Assembly (NCBI GenBank): GCA_937890045.1 | Contig: CALBXV010000160.1 | Coordinates: 1 to 18,295, forward strand | From: an uncultured archaeon | GTDB taxonomy: Archaea > Thermoproteota > Nitrososphaeria > Nitrososphaerales > CALBXV01 | DNA: 18,295 nt | Direction of reading: 5' to 3' | In this document: positions 1 through 7,696 of the stretch, one piece after another | How positions within the stretch are numbered: the first letter of the stretch is position 1 | Layout: every line of letters starts with the position of its first letter | The notes under the pieces: generated by a model | Databases searched by the model: none | Told to the model about the DNA's origin: nothing | What the model saw: the letters and a program-made list of their open reading frames with translations, nothing else | Translations under genes and position numbers: made by a program

Positions 1-264
1 ATCATTATAATTTATTATTTCTAAATAGTTAATTAATAAAATTGTATATATTGACTTATTAATATTATTTTTAGCTTGTTGTAATGATCTTAAAAAAGCT
101 CCTTTTGTTGGTATGTTCCCGTCTTTTAACTTAATTTGATTTTGTAATTTGATATCTATTTGTTGTTTTCTTATTAGAAATATATCTAATTGTGTTTGGG
201 TTAAATGTGAATGTTGATATAAATAATCTAGTATTGGATCTGATTTTAAATATTTAGTTATCAT
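1..264 (-). CDS. Unrecognised small protein, 5' part only (runs off the left edge)
   Basis: Reading the minus strand from an ATG at 264 gives an open frame of 88 codons that is still open at base 1, so the C-terminus is missing. The N-terminus reads MITKYLKSDPILDYLYQ. Later parts include a hydrophilic stretch rich in Gln and Lys and a segment around residues 53-82 (KGAFLRSL, then QQAKNNI, then YTILLINYL) that looks like two amphipathic helices. An open frame this long in sequence where TAA and TAG are very common, with protein-like composition, argues for a real gene. I do not recognise the family. The helical pattern would suit a small DNA-binding or helix-turn-helix protein, but no diagnostic motif is visible. 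It is transcribed divergently from the Elf1-like gene. Confidence 0.6.
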   Translation of the reverse strand, partial: MITKYLKSDPILDYLYQHSHLTQTQLDIFLIRKQQIDIKLQNQIKLKDGNIPTKGAFLRSLQQAKNNINKSIYTILLINYLEIINYND

Positions 265-460
265 ATTATTATTTATTATACAATTATGTATAATAATTTT
301 TATTTATTAATATCTTAATTTATTAGATTATATATGTAAAATTACTTAATAATTTAACTAATATCGACTTAAATCTTTAAAAATTATAATTAATTTTATT
401 TCATTAATTATTATATTAGAAATATATTAATAATTATGTGTTATAGTTAAATTAGTAAAA
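265..460. promoter_or_regulatory. Divergent intergenic region with likely promoters for both flanking genes
   Basis: This 196-base gap separates the leftward partial gene from the rightward Elf1/GGGPS/PolD operon, so it should hold two promoters. A TATA-like stretch near 420-427 lies about 35-40 bases before the TTG start at 461, the right range for an archaeal promoter with a very short leader. On the other strand a TATA-like stretch near 283-295 lies 20-30 bases before the ATG at 264. The whole gap is so AT-rich that TATA-like words occur by chance, so neither box is firm. No tRNA, hairpin or repeat is visible. Confidence 0.3.
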
Positions 461-715
461 TTGGGAAGTAGAAAAAAACGTCGAGTTATTAAAATAGTTA
501 AAAAATCATTACCAAAGGTATTTTTATGTCCAAATTGTGGCATGTCCTCTATTAGAATTAAGTTACAAATTGATGATTTTATTGTAACATGTGGTAGTTG
601 TAATTTAACTCCTTCTGATAAATGGTTAACTGATAAAAAATTAAATTTAAAGAAAAAAGAACCTGTAGATATCTTTAATGAATTTGTTGATGATTATATG
701 TCTGGTGGTTTATAA
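461..715 (+). CDS. Elf1-like zinc-ribbon protein (transcription elongation factor family)
   Basis: This 84-residue protein resembles archaeal Elf1 homologues: a very basic N-terminus (residues 3-19, rich in Lys and Arg) followed by a four-cysteine zinc ribbon, CPNC at 23-26 and CGSC at 44-47. Eukaryotic Elf1 binds RNA polymerase II during elongation on chromatin; in archaea the role is inferred by homology. The start is TTG at 461. The only in-frame codons between it and the upstream stop at 431 include no ATG or GTG, and the ATG at 436 is in another frame and soon terminated. The C-terminal tail after residue 60 is acidic. It leads an operon, 5 bases ahead of the GGGP synthase gene. Other small zinc-ribbon families are possible, but the Lys/Arg head plus C4 spacing fits Elf1 best. 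Confidence 0.75.
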   Translation: MGSRKKRRVIKIVKKSLPKVFLCPNCGMSSIRIKLQIDDFIVTCGSCNLTPSDKWLTDKKLNLKKKEPVDIFNEFVDDYMSGGL

Positions 716-720
716 TTTAT

Positions 721-1461
721 ATGAAACAAAATATTGAATTTAAAATAGAACAACAATTAAATAAAAAAAAAACCTTAGTATTCGCTTTAATTGATTCAGA
801 AAATATTAATATGAAAAATATTGATAAATTTACTACGACTTTAGTAAATTGTGGCGTATCAGCGATATTAGTTGGTGGCTCTACAATTTTAGATCAATTA
901 GAAATTCATAAACTTGTTAAATCTATTAAAAAAAATATTAAAATTCCTATTATTTTATTTCCTGGAAATGTTAATGGTATTACACCTGAAGCAGACGCTA
1001 TTTTTTTCAGTTCATTATTAAATTCTTTGTCTACATATTTTATCATTGAAGCTCAAATGTTAGGAGCCGCTGCAATTCATAAATATAATTTAGAAACTAT
1101 TCCAATGGGTTACTTAATTGTTGGTGACGGTGGGACAACCGGATTTGTTGGTAGTGCACGTACTATACCACATACTAAACCAAATATTGCAGTTATGTAT
1201 TCACTTGCAGCACAATATTTAGGTATGCGATTTTTATATTTAGAAGCAGGATCTGGTGTGACGTCACACGTATCTGTTGATATGATATCACATGTAAAAA
1301 AAGTTTATAATGGAAAATTAATTGTTGGGGGAGGAATTAAAAATGTTCAGGACGCTGTGGAAATATCAAATGCAGGTGCTGATATCATAGTTATAGGAAC
1401 TTTATTAGAAAAACCTGGATTTGAAAAAATACTTAGTGATATTATAAATAATATTTCATAA
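721..1461 (+). CDS. Geranylgeranylglyceryl phosphate synthase (GGGPS)
   Basis: GGGPS joins sn-glycerol-1-phosphate to geranylgeranyl diphosphate, the first committed step of archaeal ether-lipid synthesis. At 246 residues it has the normal family length. The TIM-barrel phosphate-binding and prenyl-binding stretches are all visible: LIDSEN near residues 23-28 with the conserved Asp25, YFIIEAQMLGA, GYLIVGDGGTTGFVGSA, YLEAGSG, and the C-terminal IVGGGIKN and ADIIVIGT blocks. The first motif is usually LIDPDK; here Pro-Asp is replaced by Ser-Glu while the leading Asp is kept. The related bacterial PcrB (heptaprenylglyceryl phosphate synthase) is unlikely given the archaeal neighbours. The ATG lies 5 bases after the Elf1 stop and the gene runs 16 bases ahead of the DP2 start, so the three are almost certainly co-transcribed. 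Confidence 0.95.
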   Translation: MKQNIEFKIEQQLNKKKTLVFALIDSENINMKNIDKFTTTLVNCGVSAILVGGSTILDQLEIHKLVKSIKKNIKIPIILFPGNVNGITPEADAIFFSSLLNSLSTYFIIEAQMLGAAAIHKYNLETIPMGYLIVGDGGTTGFVGSARTIPHTKPNIAVMYSLAAQYLGMRFLYLEAGSGVTSHVSVDMISHVKKVYNGKLIVGGGIKNVQDAVEISNAGADIIVIGTLLEKPGFEKILSDIINNIS

Positions 1462-1477
1462 TATTTGGTCAATTTTT

Positions 1478-4400
1478 TTGTTTGATATAGAGAAAATATA
1501 TTCAAATTATTTACAACTTACTTCTTTCCCTAATAATTATAATGAATATAATAAAAATCTGTTAAATTCTCTTTTTCAAACTTATGATGTAGCTCAAAAT
1601 AATAAACAACAGGGATTAGATAATAATTTAGATGTTGAATGTAAAATAATAATTGATTTACCTGATAGAATTAAAAATTTAATTGATATTCCTGTTGATA
1701 AACGTATTAGAGAATTACTTAAAAAAAATGATAAGGAATTAACCGCTTTAACTATTGCTGAAGAAATTGCTTTAGGTAAATTTGGATTTTTTGATAAAGA
1801 AAAAAGTTTAAATTTGGCTATAAGAACTGGGTTAGCTATTTTAACTGATGGTGTTACTGTTGCCCCCCTTCAGGGTATATCTGATATCAAAATTAAGGAT
1901 AATGATGATGGTACATCACATATTGCAATTTATTTTGCTGGTCCAATTAGGTCTGCTGGTGGTACTGAAGCAGCTTTAACGTTAGTTATTGCAGATAAAG
2001 TTCGTAAAACATTAGGTATTGATCGCTATCATGTCACTCAAAATGAAATTGGACGTATGATAGAGGAATTAAGATTATATGAACGTGAAGTTAGTAATTT
2101 TCAATATAAAGTTAATGATGATGAATTAAAATATACTCTTGAACATATTCCAATTGAAATCGATGGTATTCAAACTGATTCTGCTGAAGTAATTCATGAT
2201 TTACATAGAAATATGAAAAGAATTAATACTGATCGCGTTCGAGGTGGAGCATTAAGAGTATTAAATGATGGTGTAATTGGTAAATCTAAAAAATTATTAA
2301 AAGTTATTACTGATTTATCAATTCCTGATTGGGAATGGTTAAAAGATATTAATGTGAATAAAACTGAAGATAAAATTCATTTTCAGGATGTTATAGCCGG
2401 TAGACCTATTTTATCTACTCCTAAAGCAATTGGAGGACTACGTTTACGATATGGAAGATCAATTAATACTGGTTTATCAAGTATTGGTATTCATCCTTCT
2501 TTAGCTTTAATATTAGATTACCCTTTTGTTGTAGGTACACAAGTTAAATTAGATTTACCAGGTAAAGGTGCTACAATTAGTTTTGTTGACACTATTGAAC
2601 CTCCTATTGTTAGATTAAAAGATAAATCTGTAATTAAAATTTCAAACTTAAAACTTGCTCAGTCTCTTATTCATGATATTGAACAAATAATTCATTTAGG
2701 CGATGTTTTAATTAGCTATGGAGATTTTTTAGAAAATAATTTTAATTTACCCCCATCTGGATATGTAGAAGAATGGTGGATTTTTGATTTAATTAATGCT
2801 TTAAAAAAACATAATATTATTGATAATAAATCTAATTTCTTAGATATTAATTATAATAAAATTATTAATATAATTCAAAATCCTTTAACAGTTATTCCAA
2901 CATTTGATGAATCTATATTACTATGTGAAAAATTAAATATTCCATTACATCCTAATTATTTATATTTTTGGGATTTACTTACAATTTCAGAAGTTAATGA
3001 ATTACGAAGAGAATTTTATATTGATAAAGATAATGAATTAATTTTAATTAAAAATAATAATTATTTTAAAGAATTAATTGAAAAATTAGGAATTCCACAT
3101 TATATTAAAAATAATAATATTGTTATTCAAAATTTACATTCAAAAATATTAACTAAATTATTGAATTTGAATTTAAATTCATATACAATTAAAAAATGGA
3201 ATAACTCAATAGATTTTATATCAGATCTATCTAATATTACAATTAAAACTAAAAGTTCTGTTACAGTAGGAGTTCGAATAGGAAGACCTGAAAAAGCCGC
3301 TATTCGTAAAATGAAACCCCCCATTCATGTTCTATTTCCTATAAATCAAGCTGGAGGTAATTTTCAAGATTTAATGCGTGCTCGTAAAATCAATTCTAAT
3401 GATTTTAATATTAATATAGCTAATTTATATTGTGAAACTTGTAATTTATATTCAATTACAAAAAAATGTCTTAAATGTTCTAAACTATTAGATATAACAT
3501 CATTTTGTAATAAATGTGGTAAAATTTCTATTATTGATGATAAAAATGAAAAAAAATGTAAATTTTGTAATGGATATATTCAACATTTTCGTGATATTAA
3601 TGTTAATTTAGACTCTTTAATTAAACAAGCTATCAAAACAGTAAATTATTTTCCTAAAAAACCACTAAAAGGGGTTAAATCTCTCTTTAGTGAGTATAAA
3701 TATTGTGAATCTATAGAAAAAGGATTATTAAGACATAAATATGATTTAACAATTTTTAAAGATGGAACTGTTAGATTTGATGCTACTAATTCTCCTACCA
3801 CACATTTCACTCCTAAACAAATTAATATTACTCTTAAACAATTAAAACAATTGGGATATGATTATGATGTGAATAATATTGTTTTAACTTCTACCGATCA
3901 ATTAATAGAATTAAAAATTCAAGATGTTATATTACCTGTAGATTGTATTAAATTATTATTTAATGTGTCTAAATATATAGATGAATTATTAATTCATTTT
4001 TATCAAAACGACGCATTTTATAAATGTAAAAACTATGATAATTTAATTGGTAAATTAATTATAGGTTTAGCGCCTCATACTTCTGTTGGTACAATAGGAC
4101 GAATTATTGGTTATACAAATACACATACATGTATTGCTCATCCATATTGGCACTCATCTAAACGTCGTGATTGTGATGGTGATGGGGATGCAATTATGTT
4201 ACTTCTTGACGTTTTACTAAATTTTTCTAAAGGTTTTTTACCTACACATTCCGGTGGTTTAATGGATGCACCATTATTAATACAACCATTAATAATACCT
4301 AAAGAATTACAACGTCAAGTCCATAATTTTGATGTTAATTCTATATATCCAAAAGAATTTTATGATTTAACATTAACTAATTCCCCCCCTTCAATTATTG

Positions 4401-4927
4401 AAAATAAGATGGATCTAATTAAAAACAGATTAGATAATAATAATCAGTTTTATGAATTTGGTTTTACTCATTCTACAAATTATTTAACTATAGATAAAAA
4501 TCGTAGTTCTTATTCCACATTAGCTACATTAAATGATAAATTAAATAAACAAATTGATTTAGCAAAAAAAATTCAAGCTGTTGATGTTAATACTGTTGTT
4601 TCATCTGTTATTAATACACATTTATTACCAGATATATTAGGTAATAAAACTGCATATACTACACAACAATTTCGTTGTGTTAAATGTAATATTAAATATC
4701 GACGTATGCCCATTCTTAATCAATGTTTTTACTGTCACCAAAAATTAAATATTACTATTTCTCAGAAATCAGTTGAAAAATATGTAAATATAGTTAATAA
4801 GTTATCAAAAAATTATGTACTTGATAATTATCTACAAGAACGTATTGATTTAATTAATAATGAACTTAAATTTTTATTTCCTCAAGATCCGTATAAACAG
4901 TCTGATTTATTATCATATGTTACTTAA
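1478..4927 (+). CDS. polC: DNA polymerase D large (catalytic) subunit DP2
   Basis: DP2 carries the polymerase active site of the archaeal replicative enzyme PolD; the exonuclease subunit DP1 is not in this window. The 1149 residues match the usual intein-free size. Conserved blocks include GPIRSAGGTEAA from residue 155, RVRGGALRVLNDGVIGK, GRPEKAAIRKMKPP, a zinc-binding region with Cys pairs at 652/655, 664/667, 677/680 and 694/697, and the catalytic block SSKRRDCDGDGDA with acidic residues D898, D900, D902 and D904. A C-terminal zinc motif has Cys 1067/1070 and 1083/1086, ahead of the tail that in other archaea contacts DP1 or PCNA. The first catalytic position is commonly Asn in euryarchaeal DP2 (NCDGDED) and is Asp here. 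The start is TTG at 1478. No intein interrupts the active site, a frequent intein site in this family. Confidence 0.97.
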   Translation: MFDIEKIYSNYLQLTSFPNNYNEYNKNLLNSLFQTYDVAQNNKQQGLDNNLDVECKIIIDLPDRIKNLIDIPVDKRIRELLKKNDKELTALTIAEEIALGKFGFFDKEKSLNLAIRTGLAILTDGVTVAPLQGISDIKIKDNDDGTSHIAIYFAGPIRSAGGTEAALTLVIADKVRKTLGIDRYHVTQNEIGRMIEELRLYEREVSNFQYKVNDDELKYTLEHIPIEIDGIQTDSAEVIHDLHRNMKRINTDRVRGGALRVLNDGVIGKSKKLLKVITDLSIPDWEWLKDINVNKTEDKIHFQDVIAGRPILSTPKAIGGLRLRYGRSINTGLSSIGIHPSLALILDYPFVVGTQVKLDLPGKGATISFVDTIEPPIVRLKDKSVIKISNLKLAQSLIHDIEQIIHLGDVLISYGDFLENNFNLPPSGYVEEWWIFDLINALKKHNIIDNKSNFLDINYNKIINIIQNPLTVIPTFDESILLCEKLNIPLHPNYLYFWDLLTISEVNELRREFYIDKDNELILIKNNNYFKELIEKLGIPHYIKNNNIVIQNLHSKILTKLLNLNLNSYTIKKWNNSIDFISDLSNITIKTKSSVTVGVRIGRPEKAAIRKMKPPIHVLFPINQAGGNFQDLMRARKINSNDFNINIANLYCETCNLYSITKKCLKCSKLLDITSFCNKCGKISIIDDKNEKKCKFCNGYIQHFRDINVNLDSLIKQAIKTVNYFPKKPLKGVKSLFSEYKYCESIEKGLLRHKYDLTIFKDGTVRFDATNSPTTHFTPKQINITLKQLKQLGYDYDVNNIVLTSTDQLIELKIQDVILPVDCIKLLFNVSKYIDELLIHFYQNDAFYKCKNYDNLIGKLIIGLAPHTSVGTIGRIIGYTNTHTCIAHPYWHSSKRRDCDGDGDAIMLLLDVLLNFSKGFLPTHSGGLMDAPLLIQPLIIPKELQRQVHNFDVNSIYPKEFYDLTLTNSPPSIIENKMDLIKNRLDNNNQFYEFGFTHSTNYLTIDKNRSSYSTLATLNDKLNKQIDLAKKIQAVDVNTVVSSVINTHLLPDILGNKTAYTTQQFRCVKCNIKYRRMPILNQCFYCHQKLNITISQKSVEKYVNIVNKLSKNYVLDNYLQERIDLINNELKFLFPQDPYKQSDLLSYVT

Positions 4928-4938
4928 TTTTTCTTATC

Positions 4939-6111
4939 ATGCAATCAAGTTCAATTAAAAATATGATTTGGAATTATCCAACTAATATTTGGTTTGGACT
5001 TGATAGAATTTTAGATTCTCCGAAAGCATGTACACAATTAAATATAGTTAAACCATTAATTGTTACTGACTCTAAATTATCACAAACTTCGATTATTAAA
5101 AAACTATTTGATATTCTTCAATCTCATTCTATATCTTTTGATATATTTGATAAAATTCAACCCAACCCTATAAGTAAAAATGTATTTGATGGAATTAACG
5201 TATATAAAAAAAATAATAATGATGGTATAATTGCAATTGGAGGTGGTAGTGCTTTAGATATTGGTAAAACAATTGCATTTATGTCACATCAAACCAAACC
5301 ATTGTGGGATTTTGAAGATATTAATGACCAATGGAAAAAAGCCAATAGTAAGTTTATAGATCCAATTATTGCTATACCAACTACTGCTGGTACTGGTTCT
5401 GAAACTGGTAGAGCTAGTTTAATTATTAATGAAAAACTTAAAGTTAAAAAAATTATTTTTCATCCAAAAATGATGCCCAGTATTGTAATTCTAGACCCTT
5501 TATTAACACTCAGTTTACCTCCGCCTTTAACAGCATATACTGGTATGGATGCATTAGCTCATAATATTGAAGCTTATTGTTCTAATGGCTTTCATCCTTT
5601 AGCTGATGGTATAGCTGTCGAAGGCATTCGAATTATTTATGATAACCTTCTTACTGCTTATTTAAAACCAAATGATTTACATGCACGATCTAATATGTTA
5701 ATTGCAGCAAGTATGGGTTCTACCTCTTTTCAAAAGGGACTTGGTGCAATTCACTCTTTAAGTCATCCAATAAATGCCCTTTATAATACACATCATGGTT
5801 TAACAAACGGAATTATTATGCCATATGTACTTCAACATAATAAAATTAAAATAAATTCCCGAATTAAACGCCTAGCCTCCTATCTTAACATTCCTCATCC
5901 ATCATTTGACAGTTTTATGGGATGGGTTTTAAAACTCCGTAAAGAATTACATATCCCAAACACTTTAAATGATTTAGGAATTAAATATCAAAATTTAAAA
6001 ATTTTAACTCCAATGGCTTTAGAGGATCCATCTACATTTGGAAATCCTATTAAACTAAATTTATCAAATATTAAAAAATTATATGATAATTGTTGGTATG
6101 GTAAACTATAA
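4939..6111 (+). CDS. Iron-containing alcohol dehydrogenase (group III Fe-ADH)
   Basis: This 390-residue protein is an NAD(P)-dependent Fe-ADH. The dinucleotide-binding GGGSALDIGK begins at residue 101, and TTAGTGSE is at 148-155. The metal ligands predicted from FucO spacing are all present: D204, H208, H272 and H286 (gaps 4, 64 and 14, against 4, 63 and 14 in FucO). It is not a glycerol-1-phosphate dehydrogenase (EgsA), which is shorter and lacks these motifs, even though it sits in the same operon as GGGPS. Substrate cannot be read from sequence. In Nitrosopumilus a Fe-ADH serves as malonic (and succinic) semialdehyde reductase in the 3-hydroxypropionate/4-hydroxybutyrate cycle, so that is one plausible role; aldehyde or alcohol turnover is another. 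The ATG is 11 bases after the DP2 stop. Confidence 0.9.
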   Translation: MQSSSIKNMIWNYPTNIWFGLDRILDSPKACTQLNIVKPLIVTDSKLSQTSIIKKLFDILQSHSISFDIFDKIQPNPISKNVFDGINVYKKNNNDGIIAIGGGSALDIGKTIAFMSHQTKPLWDFEDINDQWKKANSKFIDPIIAIPTTAGTGSETGRASLIINEKLKVKKIIFHPKMMPSIVILDPLLTLSLPPPLTAYTGMDALAHNIEAYCSNGFHPLADGIAVEGIRIIYDNLLTAYLKPNDLHARSNMLIAASMGSTSFQKGLGAIHSLSHPINALYNTHHGLTNGIIMPYVLQHNKIKINSRIKRLASYLNIPHPSFDSFMGWVLKLRKELHIPNTLNDLGIKYQNLKILTPMALEDPSTFGNPIKLNLSNIKKLYDNCWYGKL

Positions 6112-6221
6112 TTTTTATATTATATTAAATTATTATTGTTTTTTTAGTTCTGAATAGAAATATTATTAATATTTTATTACTTTATATTATATAATTAATT
6201 TAAATAAGACAATGATGATTT
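6112..6221 (+). promoter_or_regulatory. Intergenic gap: T-tract terminator candidate and promoter candidate
   Basis: A run of seven T at 6139-6145 lies about 30 bases after the Fe-ADH stop and could end the upstream transcript, since archaeal termination needs only a T-rich stretch. A TATA-like stretch near 6181-6190 is about 35 bases before the ATG at 6222, which would suit a nearly leaderless transcript for the ATPase/VWA pair. Both calls are weak in such AT-rich sequence. There is no RNA gene or hairpin. Confidence 0.3.
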
Positions 6222-7694
6222 ATGAATTTTGAATCCATATTATATAAAGAAATTAAAATTACAAATCAAACGTCTCCAACATTTATTTTAAATGATAAAA
6301 ATGTTGATATTTGGGATAAAAAATATAATTATTATCATTCCAAAACTCCATTAGATTATATATCTAAATGTATAATTGATTCTCAAAAAACAAAATTAGA
6401 TATTTTTTCTCCAATAATTGGGAAAGATAAAGAAAAACTTCTAGTTAAAACTGCCTTATTATCAAATTCAACCATATTATTTACTGGTGAAAAAGGTTAT
6501 GGTAAAACTACTTTTTCAAAATCAATAGCTAATTTATTACCTGAAAAATTATTATCTATACAAGATTGTAAAATTAATGATGACCCTACTTATCCAATAT
6601 GTTTTTCATGTAAAAAAAAATATTTAGATAATAAAGAAATACATCTTACTTGGATTCCTCGAATTTGGGTCAGGATTTCTGGTGATCCACTTCTTAATAC
6701 AAGACAATTAATTGGTGGATTATCTATCCAAAAAATACTTGAAGGGAAAGATTTAGATCATCCAGAAGTTTTTCTTCCAGGAAGAGTTTTAAAAGCAAAT
6801 AGAGGAATATGTTATTTTGATGAATTAGGAGCAATTCCAACCTCTTTACAAACATTATTACATGAATTATTTGAGGAAAAGCAAATAACATCAAATGAGG
6901 GTGATATAATTCCTTTTAAACTTAATTCTCTTACTATGGCCGCTACTAATCCATCAAATTATCGTGGTACTAATCCAATTAAAGAACCTTTACTTGATAG
7001 AATGGAAGAAATACCAATTTTACCACCAGATAATTTACAAGAAGAAATAATTATAAGTCAAAACCATATGTTTTCAAATTCTACTTTTAACTCTAAACTT
7101 ATAATTCCCCCTTGGCATAATGAAATTTTGATACGTATAATTCAAATCGCAAGAAATAAAAAATTTCCTATTAGTAAAAAAATTTTAACTCCCCCATCAT
7201 GTCGGGGTTCAATTAAACTCTTAGACCATATTTCAAGTAATATGATTTTAAATTCACATAATATTACCTTTTTTTCAGATTATGGTGTAAATAATCAAAT
7301 AGTTAAATTATCTCTTTATGGACGAATTGAACTAGAATATGCTACAAATGAATTAAAAAATGAGATTATTGATCAATTAATTACTGAATCAATTAAATTA
7401 ACTTGTAAAGAAATTTATAATAAAATACCTGAAAATTTATTTGATTTATTTATTAAATTAATTAAAACAAATTTGTTAAACAAAAAACAAAATTATCTTG
7501 ATATCTCTACTCAAAATATTAAAAAAATTCAAAACACTAAATTAATTTCACAAATTTGTAGTCAAATCTCAAATATTGATATTAAAAATACTGAATTATT
7601 AGCATCCCTACTTGAAATTATTATTCATTCTATTTCTATATGTGCACCTCAAATTATTACTTGTACAAATAACCAATATTTTATTAAGAAATAA
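6222..7694 (+). CDS. ChlI/MoxR-like AAA+ ATPase
   Basis: This 490-residue AAA+ protein is of the magnesium-chelatase subunit I / MoxR clade. Walker A GEKGYGKT is at 89-96, Walker B ends in D200-E201 (CYFDELGAI), and a sensor-1 stretch AATNPSNYRGT follows. The region ISGDPLLNTRQLIGG and the phrase FLPGRVLKANRG are typical of ChlI/BchI. Between Walker A and B, Cys116, Cys127 and Cys130 could bind a metal; a similar Cys cluster is usual in archaeal ChlI-like proteins. The C-terminal third is helical and poorly conserved. It pairs with the VWA gene 2 bases downstream, the usual ATPase + VWA arrangement. No CobN/ChlH-type large chelatase subunit is in the window, so metal insertion into a tetrapyrrole is only one option. 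A chaperone-like remodelling role is equally possible. Confidence 0.88.
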   Translation: MNFESILYKEIKITNQTSPTFILNDKNVDIWDKKYNYYHSKTPLDYISKCIIDSQKTKLDIFSPIIGKDKEKLLVKTALLSNSTILFTGEKGYGKTTFSKSIANLLPEKLLSIQDCKINDDPTYPICFSCKKKYLDNKEIHLTWIPRIWVRISGDPLLNTRQLIGGLSIQKILEGKDLDHPEVFLPGRVLKANRGICYFDELGAIPTSLQTLLHELFEEKQITSNEGDIIPFKLNSLTMAATNPSNYRGTNPIKEPLLDRMEEIPILPPDNLQEEIIISQNHMFSNSTFNSKLIIPPWHNEILIRIIQIARNKKFPISKKILTPPSCRGSIKLLDHISSNMILNSHNITFFSDYGVNNQIVKLSLYGRIELEYATNELKNEIIDQLITESIKLTCKEIYNKIPENLFDLFIKLIKTNLLNKKQNYLDISTQNIKKIQNTKLISQICSQISNIDIKNTELLASLLEIIIHSISICAPQIITCTNNQYFIKK

Positions 7695-7696
7695 TT

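Noticed and set aside
265..460. tRNA or small RNA gene in the longest gaps (265-460, 6112-6221, 11801-11889)
   Set aside because: A tRNA would stand out as a GC-rich cloverleaf with a TTCGA-type loop; these gaps are uniformly AT-rich with no such structure.
3127..3324. Minus-strand open frame of 65 codons inside DP2
   Set aside because: It lies wholly within the well-conserved DP2 gene, opposite its conserved GRPEKAAIRKMKPP block, and has no recognisable domain. It is a shadow frame.
4163..4189. Possible intein at the DP2 active site
   Set aside because: This is a common intein site in archaeal DP2, but the reading frame runs straight through the catalytic block with no insertion.
4939..6111. 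Glycerol-1-phosphate dehydrogenase (EgsA), suggested by closeness to GGGPS
   Set aside because: Length, the TTAGTGSE motif and the Asp-His-His-His ligand pattern fit group III Fe-ADH rather than EgsA.
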